Positions 1 to 8,854 of a stretch of 64,000 bases of DNA are shown here, piece by piece. The DNA comes from Bacteroidaceae bacterium (GTDB lineage Bacteria > Bacteroidota > Bacteroidia > Bacteroidales > Bacteroidaceae): positions 124,001 to 188,000 of the forward strand of contig JAFSPM010000037.1 of assembly GCA_017442855.1 (NCBI GenBank). The letters run 5' to 3'. The notes beneath the pieces are model-generated. The model saw nothing but the letters and a program-made list of their open reading frames with translations. It had not been told where the DNA came from and ran no database searches. Made by a program: the position numbers and the translations under genes. Numbering within the stretch: the first letter of the stretch is position 1; each line of letters opens with the position of its first letter.

Positions 1-1837
1 TAAGCAAACAAGCCCTATTATAATAGCCATACACGAAATCTGGCGCTAAATCTATCACCTTGTCAAGGTCTTTTCGCACCAAGGCATAGTCCATTGTATC
101 CATCTTATCCACCTTGAGCTGACCCACCAAAGGATTAGAGGTTTGTTGAGCTTGATTCTCCGCCGTTTGGTACTCAAATTGCTTAAATCTCACAACTGCT
201 CGCATAAAATAAGCGGGGAAGAACGTATCATCTACCAGGATGCATTGCGTATAATCACTGATGGCATTTGAGAAGTCCTGCACCAGATAGAAATCCAAGC
301 CACGCATAAACCTACGCATCGGATCATTCATATTAGCCACAATATCGGCACTACGTTGGTCGATAAGAGCAAAGTGCAGATTTACCTGGTTAGCATCCAA
401 TGGAGCCTCATTATTCGTAATCAGCAAATCACGATAGAAAGTTCTGTTATGATTGAGTTCATCGACATAGCGATAGTAATGCATCGTTCTCTTCATATCG
501 GTGGATCTTTCATAGAAGGTAAACACAAACATTCCCTCCGGCTTGATGGTCACGTTGCGATCCTGCACCCTACCCCTACTATCGTTGGCATAAGTTCGAT
601 TGCCTTCTGTATCATCGGCAATAACCAGCTTATGATAGTTCTCCACATTCTTGTCACTACGTTTTCTGGTAGTGCTGGCTGCATCTTCCTTCTCCGCATC
701 ATCTTCCTTTCCAGCACCTTGCTTGGATGTATTGGCAGATGATTGGTTCAGCCTGTCAATCTGTGCCCGCATAATAGCAAATTCATCTTGTTGAGCACCT
801 CTGGTGTCGCCCATCTTCCTACGAGCCTCAGCACGCTGATAATAGCCAGCTGTAAATTCCGGATAGACAGAAAGCACCTTGGAAAAGTCCATGATGGCAC
901 CTTTATAGTCTCCCGTCTGTGAACGCAACAAGCCTCTGTTATAGGTAGCCATCATATCATCAGGATCTATATTCAGCACAAAGTCAAAATCCTCAATTGC
1001 CCTGTTGTCATCCCCCACTTGGGCACGCAACAAACCACGATTATAATGACCCATAAAGTTACCAGGATCAATATCGAGCGCCAAATCATAGTCACTCATG
1101 GCGCCACGTAAGTTATTCTGATGGAAACGAGCCAAAGCTCTGTTGATATAGTTACTCGCGTTTCTGACACTTAGACGGATAGCCTGGTCAAAATCTTCCT
1201 CCGCTTCCTGATATTTCCCTTGCTTCAGCTTCACAAGAGCTCTTGAGCTCCAACCTCCAGGTTCATATTTTTCCAGTTCTATGGCTTTATCATAATCCAT
1301 CAGGGCTTGTGTCGTATCTTTCTCGTTGAGCAACACCTCGCCCCTCATCAGATAAGCTGTAGCATAACGGGGAGCCACTTCCAACAACCTATTCAAGTCT
1401 TCTTTAGCTTGTTCATATTCTTTCTGCTGCATGTGACAGAGCGAAAGATTGTGCCAAAGCACCACATTCTCCGGGTCGAGACGCAAGGCAGTGGTATAGT
1501 CCCGAATGGCTTCTGTGTATTTCTGTTGACGAATGCGAGCCAATCCTCTGATCTGATAAGCTCCCACCACAAAGGGATTACGGTCGATGGCCATATTACA
1601 ATCATTCTCGGCACCCACATAGTCGTCCAAGTAGAATTTGGCCATTCCCCTATAGAAATATGGTTCATAGAGATAAGGCTTAGCGCTGACAACCTGGTTG
1701 AAGTATTGAATAGACAACACATAGTCCTCAAAATACAATGCATTACGGGCGATAGCCATCACTCGGTCTGTATTGATTTGAGCCATCAATAGGTTGGGCA
1801 CAAATAATAGTAGAAATAGTAGTTTGCGTATTTTCAT
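1..1837 (-). CDS. TPR-repeat protein, 3' end cut by window
   Basis: The reading frame is open from an ATG at 1837 to the window edge, giving 612 residues and no stop. The first 20 residues look like a signal peptide (MKIRKLLFLLLFVPNLLMAQ), so the protein is exported. At least ten tetratricopeptide units of about 34 residues follow, with repeated signatures such as YNRGLLRAQVGD, ALDIDPGNF and GHYNRGLL. A Lys/Asp/Glu-rich low-complexity linker follows (SKQGAGKEDDAEKEDAAS). TPR arrays are protein-interaction scaffolds; the partner is not visible. It lies just downstream of def on the same strand, 8 bp away, so it is probably the last gene of a ruvX-def-TPR unit. The family call is firm and the specific role unknown. 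Confidence 0.85.
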   Translation of the reverse strand, partial: MKIRKLLFLLLFVPNLLMAQINTDRVMAIARNALYFEDYVLSIQYFNQVVSAKPYLYEPYFYRGMAKFYLDDYVGAENDCNMAIDRNPFVVGAYQIRGLARIRQQKYTEAIRDYTTALRLDPENVVLWHNLSLCHMQQKEYEQAKEDLNRLLEVAPRYATAYLMRGEVLLNEKDTTQALMDYDKAIELEKYEPGGWSSRALVKLKQGKYQEAEEDFDQAIRLSVRNASNYINRALARFHQNNLRGAMSDYDLALDIDPGNFMGHYNRGLLRAQVGDDNRAIEDFDFVLNIDPDDMMATYNRGLLRSQTGDYKGAIMDFSKVLSVYPEFTAGYYQRAEARRKMGDTRGAQQDEFAIMRAQIDRLNQSSANTSKQGAGKEDDAEKEDAASTTRKRSDKNVENYHKLVIADDTEGNRTYANDSRGRVQDRNVTIKPEGMFVFTFYERSTDMKRTMHYYRYVDELNHNRTFYRDLLITNNEAPLDANQVNLHFALIDQRSADIVANMNDPMRRFMRGLDFYLVQDFSNAISDYTQCILVDDTFFPAYFMRAVVRFKQFEYQTAENQAQQTSNPLVGQLKVDKMDTMDYALVRKDLDKVIDLAPDFVYGYYNRACLL

Positions 1838-1845
1838 TCTTGTCT

Positions 1846-2403
1846 TTAAATCTTAACTGCTTTATAGCGATAAGCGCAACGGACCTTACCCTTTAGCATA
1901 GAGCCCAGCTTGCCTCTTATCATCTGCTTGCGGAGGGTTGAGATGCGGTCAATGAACATCTTCCCATCCAAATGGTCAAACTCGTGTTGCATTACCCTTG
2001 CCAAGTAACCTTCCACCATCTCGTCATGCGGTTGCAAATCTTCGTCAAGGTAGGTTACATGAATTTTCCCTGCCCTCTTCACATTCTCATGAATACCTGG
2101 CAAACTCAAGCAACCTTCTTCCATATCTTCCAACTCGCCACTGGTTTCCAGGATATGCGGATTGATATATGCCTTACGGAAACCCTTGAACTCAGGGAAC
2201 TCATCAGAAAGCACATCAAGATTAATGACAGCCACGCGTATCGGCAAACCAATCTGAGGAGCTGCCAAACCAACGCCCTCAGCATTATCCATCGTTTCAA
2301 ACATATTGGCGATTAACTCCTTCAGGTTAGGATAATCTGGTGCTATATCTTGCGCTACCTTTCGTAAAACGGGCTGTCCGTAAATATAAATGGGTAAAAC
2401 CAT
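1846..2403 (-). CDS. def: peptide deformylase
   Basis: This enzyme removes the N-terminal formyl group from nascent proteins in the cytoplasm. All three family motifs are present in 185 residues: [10 protein letters not shown] (43-52), EGCLSLPG (96-103, metal ligand Cys98) and QHEFDHLDG (139-147, ligands His140 and His144, catalytic Glu141). The length is normal. The start is 7 bp after the ruvX stop, so the two genes are probably co-transcribed, with the TPR gene following. The identification is secure. Confidence 0.97.
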   Translation of the reverse strand: MVLPIYIYGQPVLRKVAQDIAPDYPNLKELIANMFETMDNAEGVGLAAPQIGLPIRVAVINLDVLSDEFPEFKGFRKAYINPHILETSGELEDMEEGCLSLPGIHENVKRAGKIHVTYLDEDLQPHDEMVEGYLARVMQHEFDHLDGKMFIDRISTLRKQMIRGKLGSMLKGKVRCAYRYKAVKI

Positions 2404-2410
2404 ATTTTTT

Positions 2411-2833
2411 TTAGCTTACTATTGTTTTATTCTCCATATACGACTGTAAGATAATGGTAGCACTAATCTCATCTACCAATGCCTTATTCTGTCTGTCTTT
2501 CTTTTTCAGTCCTCCGTCAATCATCGCACGATGAGCCAACACAGAAGTAAAGCGTTCATCTACATACTCTATTGGTACGTTTGGGAACAACTTCTTGAAA
2601 CGGTTGACAAAAGGCGTAATGTTCGCCATATTGTCCGAGGCCTCGTTGTTCATCTGTTTGGGCAAACCGATTATTACCCTATCCACCGTTTCTTTGGCCA
2701 TATAGTCAGTAAGGAAAGCCATCAGCTGTGCCGTAAGAACCGTAGTCAATCCATTGGCAATAATTTGCAACGGATCAGTAACGGCAATGCCTGTACGTTT
2801 TCTTCCATAATCTATAGCCAGAATCCTTCCCAT
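2411..2833 (-). CDS. ruvX: RuvX/YqgF-type Holliday junction resolvase homologue
   Basis: This is a YqgF/RuvX RNase H-fold protein of 140 residues. The N-terminus [18 protein letters not shown] carries the first catalytic Asp strand, and VDERFTS and DEISATIIL are the later conserved motifs. Family members act in Holliday junction resolution and in 16S rRNA 5' maturation. I place the start at the ATG at 2833 rather than further upstream because a TATTTTTG -7 element at 2851-2858 on the same strand would put transcription start just above this ATG, and the upstream extension is hydrophobic and unlike the family. It heads a unit with def and the TPR gene. Confidence 0.9.
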   Translation of the reverse strand: MGRILAIDYGRKRTGIAVTDPLQIIANGLTTVLTAQLMAFLTDYMAKETVDRVIIGLPKQMNNEASDNMANITPFVNRFKKLFPNVPIEYVDERFTSVLAHRAMIDGGLKKKDRQNKALVDEISATIILQSYMENKTIVS

Positions 2834-2850
2834 AAATAACAAATACTTTG

Positions 2851-2858
2851 CAAAAATA
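2851..2858 (-). promoter_or_regulatory. -7 promoter element for ruvX-def
   Basis: On the minus strand this reads TATTTTTG, an exact match to the Bacteroidota -7 consensus TAnnTTTG, about 18 bp upstream of the ruvX ATG. A -33 TTTG at the expected distance is not clear. The position supports the shorter ruvX start. Confidence 0.5.
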
Positions 2859-2903
2859 CGAATATTAATTGAGAATAGAAGTAAAAAAAACATATAATAT
2901 GAA

Positions 2904-2933
2904 AAAAGGGTACTCAAAACCGAGTACCCTTTT
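2904..2933 (-). terminator. rho-independent terminator after ompA-like gene
   Basis: A 12-bp perfect stem (AAAAGGGTACTC with GAGTACCCTTTT) and a 6-nt loop are followed on the minus strand by a run of six T. It lies 28 bp beyond the stop of the OmpA-like gene and ends the envelope cluster. Confidence 0.9.
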
Positions 2934-2960
2934 AACTTATCTAGATGATAATGATTCTAA

Positions 2961-4109
2961 TCAATCAACACCCATGATTACGACACGAGTTGTTTCACGA
3001 TCGCCGAACATGTTGTCAACACCACCGTTAGAAACGATCTCAAGCTGGCTTGTTGGAACGCCCTCAGCAACGAGTGCATCGTAAACAGCCTTAGCACGAG
3101 CATCGGTCAACTTCTGGTTGAAGCTTGAGCTACCAGTAGCCTTGTCAGCATAAGCCTGTACCTTGAAAGTACCACCGCTTGCCTTGATGCCATCAGCCAC
3201 CAACTTAACGGTTGCCTTAGCATAGTTGTCAAGCTTAGAGCTACCAATCTTGAAGAAGATAGGAGTCTTGTTGAACTTGGTCTCAGTAACAGTCTTAGTT
3301 TCAACAACTGTGCGAACCTCAGCTGGCTTGTTGAGAGCAGCTGCCAATTCGTTGCGCAGACGGTTGATCTCGTCGTTGAGAGGAGTAACATCCACGTATG
3401 GATTAACCTTCTGGAACTTCTTGCCACCGAAGGTGTAAGTAACACCTGCACCGAAGTACAAAGCACCGATAGCAGTAGAAGTATTGGTATAACCCAGATA
3501 AGAGTCAGCAACTTCACCACGAACTTCGAGGTCGATATCCCAGTACTGGTTTACGTTGAACTTACCCAGCAAACCAACAGAACCGTTGATATGTGGACGA
3601 AGCTTCTCGCCATTAGTACCACGACGATGAACAACCATACCATCACCAAAGCTCTGGTAGATATCGAAGCCCTTAGAAGTCTTAGCGAAAGTCAGGCCAG
3701 GACCAGCGAATACTGACAGAGTGAACAGGCGATCAGGGTTGTAACCCCAGATAGCGTTAGAAATATTATACAGACCATCGAGGCGAGCAACCACCATGTT
3801 CTTGTGATTTTCCTGTCTAGCAGCGTTGCTAGGATTGTGCTGGGTGTAGAAGTTAGTTCTCCAGAAGCCAACCTGACCACGCAGACCAATCACTGGAGTA
3901 AACCACTTACCAACAGAAACTGTGAAATGTGGTGCAATCTTACCAAATTTACCCTCGCTTTTGCCAGAGTAAGTGGTAGAGATACCACCTGTAGCACTGA
4001 TAAAGATGTTATCAGCACCATTGCTTGTATATTTCTCTTTGGTTTGAGCTGATGCAGACATTGCAAAACCAACCATAGCCAAAGATAACAGTATTAATTT
4101 AGTCTTCAT
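2961..4109 (-). CDS. OmpA-family outer membrane protein
   Basis: This 382-residue protein begins with a clear signal peptide (MKTKLILLSLAMVGFAMSASAQ). The first 230 residues alternate as in an eight-stranded outer-membrane barrel (for example FTVSVGKWFTPVIGLRGQVGFW). A short coiled linker (NDEINRLRNELAAALNK) follows, and residues 280-382 form an OmpA C-terminal peptidoglycan-binding domain. Such proteins tie the outer membrane to peptidoglycan. It is the last gene of a minus-strand envelope cluster and has its own terminator. It resembles the abundant OmpA-like major porin of Bacteroidales. Confidence 0.92.
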   Translation of the reverse strand: MKTKLILLSLAMVGFAMSASAQTKEKYTSNGADNIFISATGGISTTYSGKSEGKFGKIAPHFTVSVGKWFTPVIGLRGQVGFWRTNFYTQHNPSNAARQENHKNMVVARLDGLYNISNAIWGYNPDRLFTLSVFAGPGLTFAKTSKGFDIYQSFGDGMVVHRRGTNGEKLRPHINGSVGLLGKFNVNQYWDIDLEVRGEVADSYLGYTNTSTAIGALYFGAGVTYTFGGKKFQKVNPYVDVTPLNDEINRLRNELAAALNKPAEVRTVVETKTVTETKFNKTPIFFKIGSSKLDNYAKATVKLVADGIKASGGTFKVQAYADKATGSSSFNQKLTDARAKAVYDALVAEGVPTSQLEIVSNGGVDNMFGDRETTRVVIMGVD

Positions 4110-4156
4110 TTTTTTTGTTTTAAAAATTAAAATGTTCTTCTATAAACTCAAATTTC

Positions 4157-4906
4157 CTACTTTAAGTAAATTTTGTAAGCCAAACCGCCTGTAAACCTGC
4201 TCATCTTTTGTAATTCAAACTGCATGTGCAGATGATTGAAGAGCAAATACATGGCACCAATCGCAAAATCTTTTGAATCGTATTCTGCCACTAATGTCAG
4301 AGGCTTGTGGAAAGAAGGACTATAGGTAACACCCACTGCAGGTCCGTTCAAGGGATAATCTTTACGCTTGTTATAAAGGTAAGCCACATGTACCCCTATT
4401 TCTTCCTTGCCAATCTGGAAATGCTTGGTGGCTGCTATGTAGAAACGGCTAAAATATCCGTTACCCGTTGCAGAACCAATCTGCTCTCCCGATGAAGTGA
4501 AAGGATCAGAAGTTCCCAACACAACACCTGGCATATACTTCCAGAACTGTCCCTCTTTCAAGGCTCTTATTCGGAACGAAAAATATCGATCCTGATTAGT
4601 GAAACCCGTATAACCGTATTTCTTAAGTCCTAAATGTTCCGCACTGAACAACGTACAAGTGTACGCTACTTCCAACCACGGAAAGATTGTTACGTTTAAG
4701 TAATAGTTATACGTGCCGTAATACCAAGCTGGCGGTGTAATCGACTTGTTCAAGAAATTTCCTCCGAGCATCACGGTTTTGTCTTTTTGCATCTCGCCCG
4801 AAGGCATGTGCAATAAGCCAGTGACACCGTAGGTCATTTGAGCCGATAGCACGATGGGAAAGCACACTAAAATAATCAATAAGCCTATTTTGTGGCGAAT
4901 ACCCAT
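4157..4906 (-). CDS. YjbH-like outer membrane barrel protein (first half)
   Basis: This 249-residue protein has a signal peptide ending near SAQ (residue 22). The mature start TYGVTGLLHMPSGEMQKDKT resembles the N-terminal beta-barrel motif of YjbH (DUF940) exopolysaccharide-associated outer-membrane proteins, and the rest is amphipathic strands ending in GLAYKIYLK. The protein is much shorter than enterobacterial YjbH (about 700 residues). The neighbour at 5868-7130 looks like the other part, so the family seems split over two genes with a lipoprotein gene between them. The link to surface polysaccharide is by family only. Confidence 0.65.
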   Translation of the reverse strand: MGIRHKIGLLIILVCFPIVLSAQMTYGVTGLLHMPSGEMQKDKTVMLGGNFLNKSITPPAWYYGTYNYYLNVTIFPWLEVAYTCTLFSAEHLGLKKYGYTGFTNQDRYFSFRIRALKEGQFWKYMPGVVLGTSDPFTSSGEQIGSATGNGYFSRFYIAATKHFQIGKEEIGVHVAYLYNKRKDYPLNGPAVGVTYSPSFHKPLTLVAEYDSKDFAIGAMYLLFNHLHMQFELQKMSRFTGGLAYKIYLK

Positions 4907-4951
4907 CCTTGATGTCCATTAGTTAATACCTAATATCAATTGGTCGGCTGA

Positions 4952-5860
4952 TTAGTTACCTTCACCACCACCTGCGCCATTGGTATTACCATGAATGTGA
5001 CCATGATCGTGAGCAAGGCTCTCACCTTCAACTTTAACAGTATACTCTTCCACCATTTCTACTGCCTGTTCGAAATCACCCTCATCCAATGGGAATACGA
5101 GAGTCTTAAATACTCTAGTCGGAGTAACGGTAATCTTTGAAACCTTGAACTGAGCAGGAACTGTAACACTCAACAAGCCCCAATATTTGCCATAGCCCTC
5201 AAATGGATCATTACCATAAACATTTTTAACCCACTGAACGAAGAGTTCCTTACCAGAAGCTTTCTCAGGAGCAGCGATAACACCATAAGGCAAGTCTAAG
5301 TCTAATTCACTTGCATAGAAAGAGAATGCAACCTCTTCATCTGAAGTATTAGTCATATATTTGCCATAGCCAGCCTCTTCAAGAGCAGCAGCAGTCTTAG
5401 CTTCAGCCTCAGCTGTCCATTCCTCAACAGTTACTTCTTTTTCGCCCAAAGCAGCTGCCAAGTTCGGAGAATTCAAAGATACCATAGCAGCATTCAAGTT
5501 GTAAACTGCGTTGCCAGTTTCCAATGTAGCCATTTTCAGTGTACGGGTAGTTTTAAAGAAACCTTCCTTTGTAAAGACAACATCGCCATTGAAAGGAGCA
5601 GATAATGTAGCAGAGAAAGCACCATTAGCATCAGTAGTCTGACCAACCAACAAGCCAGAAATTGCTACATCTGACATAACAGCACCAGTGTCAAAATTAG
5701 TAACAGTACCATTCACTACATAAACAGGCTTTGGCCATACAACAGAAGTCTGATTAGGGATTATTACATCACCACCCTCAGAATCATAGCAACTTGCGAA
5801 AGACACAACAGCCAAAGCGGCTAATGTCATTTTCAAACCAAAAAACTTTTTCATTTTCAT
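4952..5860 (-). CDS. surface lipoprotein with regulatory-like beta domain and His-rich tail
   Basis: A 302-residue predicted lipoprotein: the lipobox ends SFASC at residue 24 and is followed by YDSEGGD, an acidic stretch like the Bacteroidota surface-export signal. Residues 45-110 (VYVVNGTVTNFDTGAVMSDV to TKEGFF) match a carboxypeptidase-regulatory or CnaB-like beta sandwich. The C-terminus carries HDHGHIHG followed by a Gly/Asn tail, which could bind metal. It lies between the two YjbH-like genes and is probably co-transcribed with them. It may belong to DUF3869, but I hold that only loosely. The function is unknown. Confidence 0.6.
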   Translation of the reverse strand: MKMKKFFGLKMTLAALAVVSFASCYDSEGGDVIIPNQTSVVWPKPVYVVNGTVTNFDTGAVMSDVAISGLLVGQTTDANGAFSATLSAPFNGDVVFTKEGFFKTTRTLKMATLETGNAVYNLNAAMVSLNSPNLAAALGEKEVTVEEWTAEAEAKTAAALEEAGYGKYMTNTSDEEVAFSFYASELDLDLPYGVIAAPEKASGKELFVQWVKNVYGNDPFEGYGKYWGLLSVTVPAQFKVSKITVTPTRVFKTLVFPLDEGDFEQAVEMVEEYTVKVEGESLAHDHGHIHGNTNGAGGGEGN

Positions 5861-5867
5861 TTAAAAT

Positions 5868-7130
5868 TTAATAATTTAACAATTCCGATTTAATAAATAT
5901 TGGGTTAAAACTATTTTCCGTACCAAAATCTCTATCTGCTCTCGGTGCAAACGACTTACCATAATTACGTTCATTACCTGCATTGTACGTTGTGTTAATG
6001 TTATGCACTAACACCCTGGGCACATATCCTTTCCTCTTATATTTATAAGGAGGCAGGTTTATGGCAAATCTAAAGCCACCATTTAGGCCGTGGTGTGCCG
6101 CATCACTTTTAAACACCTTCATGGCATAAAAGCCAATGGCTGCATACCTAAATTGGCGGACAAACTGGAAGTGAACACCACATTCGCCTAACAAATACTG
6201 TTGGGCATGCAGGTCGAACTTCACATTAAACCTCGGCCAGTAGAACGAACCACCCACACTCCAAGTAAGCGTGTTCATCGTTCCCACCTTCCATCTCCAA
6301 TTTTCGAACCAAGAAGTACCCGTATAGGCAATTTCGCCATCCAGCGCAAATCTTGGATCCTTGAAGACATACCTGGCCTGCAGGTCAGTACCCCATCGCA
6401 TATTGTTGAAAGTTCCAAACGTTCCCGTCAAGAAAAGACTCTTCCATCTATAATCTTGCGAAATCGTTATGTAGCCTTGCCTAATCTGACTACGACCGTA
6501 TGAATCACCATATTCATTCAGAATAGGGAATATCACCTGACCCGTCAGCTTATTGCCTGGCCACAAGGAAACCTCAACAGCTGGACTTACCAGTATCTGG
6601 AACGTGTAAATCTTATTGATTACATAGTTCCTGTAATTCACCTTGGGGTAAACCACGATATCAGTCTTGAACAAAGAGCGATTTTTCTTTTTTGTTTTGC
6701 TGGCCACCTTATAGGAATCGCCCAACTCGTAAGTTGCTTCCCAGTCGGCCCTGCTCACATCAGCGTTGCCATCTTCATCTTCGTCGTGCCATTGATAAAC
6801 AAGCGAATATTGTGGTATGTTGTTATCCAACACCACAATTCGGCAATTTCTATCATTCGGCATTCCTAAAGACTGAATAACATCCACTGCTTTTGCCATA
6901 CCCACTCCTTGGAGTCGATAGGCAGTATTTTGCACAATATACACACGTTCTGCGTCTGTGTCCGTACAACTGACATTCTCAAAACCCATCTTTACCAGCT
7001 CTTCTACAGCTGCATCGCCTGACTGCGACCAACCCTTCAAGGGGTAAACTAAAACAATCAATAAAAGCAAGATGACAGCTTTTTGGCTGATTCTTAGCTT
7101 CTTACCTATGTCAGTACATCCAAAATACAC
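5868..7130 (-). CDS. YjbH-like outer membrane protein (second half)
   Basis: An exported protein of about 420 residues with an alpha/beta N-terminal region (AAVEELVKMGFENVSC, RIVVLDNNIPQYSLVYQW) and a long beta-barrel region ending GFRFAINLPPYKYKRKGYVP, a YjbH-like strand. I use the in-frame GTG at 7130 because it gives a short leader into the hydrophobic signal (KAVILLLLIVLVYPLKGWSQ) and lies below a promoter at 7164-7194. In-frame ATGs at 7241 and 7280 would place the start above that promoter. It heads the cluster with the lipoprotein, the other YjbH-like gene and probably the OmpA-like gene. Family moderate, start uncertain. Confidence 0.6.
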   Translation of the reverse strand: MYFGCTDIGKKLRISQKAVILLLLIVLVYPLKGWSQSGDAAVEELVKMGFENVSCTDTDAERVYIVQNTAYRLQGVGMAKAVDVIQSLGMPNDRNCRIVVLDNNIPQYSLVYQWHDEDEDGNADVSRADWEATYELGDSYKVASKTKKKNRSLFKTDIVVYPKVNYRNYVINKIYTFQILVSPAVEVSLWPGNKLTGQVIFPILNEYGDSYGRSQIRQGYITISQDYRWKSLFLTGTFGTFNNMRWGTDLQARYVFKDPRFALDGEIAYTGTSWFENWRWKVGTMNTLTWSVGGSFYWPRFNVKFDLHAQQYLLGECGVHFQFVRQFRYAAIGFYAMKVFKSDAAHHGLNGGFRFAINLPPYKYKRKGYVPRVLVHNINTTYNAGNERNYGKSFAPRADRDFGTENSFNPIFIKSELLNY

Positions 7131-7163
7131 CGTAAAACAAGTATTTACTTGCAAAATACTCTG

Positions 7164-7194
7164 CAAAAGTAGAGACAATTTTAGAAACCACCAA
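7164..7194 (-). promoter_or_regulatory. promoter of the YjbH-like/lipoprotein/OmpA cluster
   Basis: On the minus strand a TTGG (near TTTG) at 7191-7194 lies 19 bp upstream of TACTTTTG at 7164-7171, matching the Bacteroidota -33/-7 pattern. It argues for the GTG start at 7130. Confidence 0.6.
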
Positions 7195-7288
7195 GTTTTT
7201 TTATAAAAAATTAAACATTTATTTGCTTTTTCTTTATTCATACACCTCGTGGTTTGAGAGAAAGTCTCTAATACACTCAAAGCAACAG

Positions 7289-7307
7289 CGGGATTTGCAG
7301 CTCCCGC
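7289..7307 (-). other. short hairpin downstream of the SPOR gene
   Basis: A 6-bp stem (GCGGGA with TCCCGC) with an 8-nt loop lies between the SPOR gene stop and the next gene. No T-run follows, so a terminator role is doubtful. Confidence 0.3.
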
Positions 7308-7339
7308 CGTTACACCTTATTATATATAAGGAAGAGGGA

Positions 7340-7849
7340 TCAGTTCAAACGGTACAGCAACCATGCATTCTGGAAGTCGGCACGGTTGGAATACTTAGCC
7401 TTGAAAGCATCACGTGCTTGCTGGGCAGCTGCATAGTCGGTGAATGATGATACAATCACCCTGTACATGTTGTTGTCAGCATTGAATACAACAATTGAAT
7501 TGTAGCCTTCGCCATCCAGGAATTTCTTCAGGTTCTCTGCATTGGTCTTTACGCCAAAGCTACCGCACACCACGCTATAGTCCTGTAGGCCATCGCCTGA
7601 CACCACTGACACTCTTTCCTGACGAGCATTTCCCTGTGCAGGAGCCGGAGCTGGTGATGGGGTGTTTGTCTGTACTGGAGCTGCTACTACGGGAGCTACC
7701 TCTGCAGTAGCCGGAGCGGTCTGAGGCTGAGCCACTTCCTGCTGCTTGGCTTTCTCATAAGCCTTCTTATAAGCACTCTCACTGCTCTTGCAGGATGCAA
7801 ACGCAAAAGCCACACAAATACCTAATCCTAATACAAATAATTTCTTCAT
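7340..7849 (-). CDS. SPOR-domain lipoprotein
   Basis: A 169-residue protein with a lipoprotein signal (MKKLFVLGLGICVAFAFASC, Cys at 20) followed by KSSES. A Pro/Ala/Gln-rich linker leads to a C-terminal SPOR domain (about 92-169) starting DYSVVCGSFGVKTNAENLKK. SPOR domains bind denuded glycan strands of septal peptidoglycan, so a septum or cell-wall role is likely. The start at 7849 is chosen because a full promoter lies just upstream (7888-7919) and a longer N-terminus would bury the signal peptide. Confidence 0.85.
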   Translation of the reverse strand: MKKLFVLGLGICVAFAFASCKSSESAYKKAYEKAKQQEVAQPQTAPATAEVAPVVAAPVQTNTPSPAPAPAQGNARQERVSVVSGDGLQDYSVVCGSFGVKTNAENLKKFLDGEGYNSIVVFNADNNMYRVIVSSFTDYAAAQQARDAFKAKYSNRADFQNAWLLYRLN

Positions 7850-7887
7850 TTTAAAATTGCATTTAGTGTTATACGATAAAGTTTGTG

Positions 7888-7919
7888 CAAAAATAATAGA
7901 AAATCTCACACCTTTCAAA
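7888..7919 (-). promoter_or_regulatory. promoter of the SPOR lipoprotein gene
   Basis: Textbook Bacteroidota promoter on the minus strand: TTTG (7916-7919), 20-bp spacer, TATTTTTG (7888-7895). Predicted transcription starts about 30 bp before the ATG at 7849. Confidence 0.75.
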
Positions 7920-8011
7920 AAAAAAACTGTGAAAAATGATTATAGAAACGATTTTGTTTATTACCTTTGCTAAAAAGAATGTGTAAACTAAAGATTTAAG
8001 GAGGAAATATC

Positions 8012-8218
8012 ATGAAAGGTTTTAATGTTTTTGCAGCATTTATTTCAGGAGCAGTTATCGGAGCAGCAGTAGGTTTGCTGTTTGCGCCAGAGAAGGGTGA
8101 AGACACTCGTTCAAAGATTGCTGAGATCCTGCGCAAGAAGGGCATCCGTCTGAGCAAGGCCGATATGGAGAGCCTGATTGACGAGATTGCTGACGTTAAG
8201 GACGAAGAGGCTGAATAA
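8012..8218 (+). CDS. YtxH-domain small membrane protein
   Basis: A 68-residue protein with one membrane segment (FAAFISGAVIGAAVGLLFAP) followed by the YtxH signature PEKGEDTRSKI and an acidic tail. YtxH proteins are small envelope proteins often linked with stress. The gene is preceded by AAGGAGG at 7998-8004, an unusually strong Shine-Dalgarno for this group, and by a TACCTTTG -7 element at 7962-7969. Its stop overlaps the ATG of the next gene by one base, so the three genes at 8012-8845 form an operon. Confidence 0.85.
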   Translation: MKGFNVFAAFISGAVIGAAVGLLFAPEKGEDTRSKIAEILRKKGIRLSKADMESLIDEIADVKDEEAE

Positions 8219-8619
8219 TGTTTGGTGTAGAAAAGGGCATAGAGAACCTCCAACAGCTGTTTGCTGAATCGAAGAAATATCTCGAACTGCAAACGGAATA
8301 TGCCAAGTTAGAATTGACAGAGAAGTTAACCATCTTACTGTCAACGCTTATCTTGGTGTTAGTGCTCATCATACTGAGTATGGTGACGCTCTTCTATTTT
8401 TCATTCGCCTTAGCCTATGTGCTAGCCCCATACATTGGCGGTTTGATGAACAGCTTTGCACTTATCACTATTTTCATGCTGATTATCATAGCTGGAGTTT
8501 ATTACTTCCGGCAAAAGCTGATAGTGGAACCTATGGTAAAATTCTTGGGCAATTTGTTTCTGAAAGACAACACCCCATCTTCTGAGGAGAATACAGATTA
8601 TGAGCAACCAGCAGAATAA
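8218..8619 (+). CDS. phage-holin-superfamily membrane protein (holin-X/DUF1469 type)
   Basis: A 133-residue protein with a cytoplasmic amphipathic start (KYLELQTEYAKLELTEKLT) and two long membrane helices (about 40-65 and 72-95), the layout of the holin-X (DUF1469) family. These are chromosomal membrane proteins of unknown function, usually paired with YtxH genes as here, and no phage genes are nearby. The tail is acidic and Ser/Glu-rich. It overlaps the next gene by 20 bp. Confidence 0.8.
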   Translation: MFGVEKGIENLQQLFAESKKYLELQTEYAKLELTEKLTILLSTLILVLVLIILSMVTLFYFSFALAYVLAPYIGGLMNSFALITIFMLIIIAGVYYFRQKLIVEPMVKFLGNLFLKDNTPSSEENTDYEQPAE

Positions 8620-8845
8620 CATATCGTTAGAGAGCATTGCCCAGCAAAAGGCTGCTATACTCAAGCGCATTAACGCACAAAAGCAGAAGATGTCGTCTTT
8701 GTCGCAAGGATTCATAGAGCCTTGGAAACCAACGACCAAGAAGAGTTCAGCCGCTTTGGGACTTTTCAACAAAGGACTGATGGTGGTTGACGGAGTGGTG
8801 TTAGGGCTAAAGCTACTAAAACGACTCAGAAAAATGCTAAGATAA
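8600..8845 (+). CDS. small conserved-type protein of the YtxH/holin-X operon
   Basis: An 81-residue protein I cannot assign to a named family. It has a Gln/Lys-rich start (QQKAAILKRINAQKQK), a short hydrophobic stretch (AALGLFNKGLMVVDGVVLGLKLL) and a basic end (KRLRKMLR), which suggests a membrane-associated protein. It overlaps the preceding gene by 20 bp in another frame and is followed by a terminator, so it is the last gene of the operon. Confidence 0.7.
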   Translation: MSNQQNNISLESIAQQKAAILKRINAQKQKMSSLSQGFIEPWKPTTKKSSAALGLFNKGLMVVDGVVLGLKLLKRLRKMLR

Positions 8846-8854
8846 TGTTCAGTT

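Noticed and set aside
7131-7280. Upstream ATG starts for the YjbH-like gene
   Set aside because: A consensus promoter at 7164-7194 lies downstream of these ATGs, and the extra residues push the signal peptide far from the N-terminus.
8218-8619. Prophage holin
   Set aside because: The protein is of the chromosomal holin-X/DUF1469 type paired with YtxH; no other phage genes are near.
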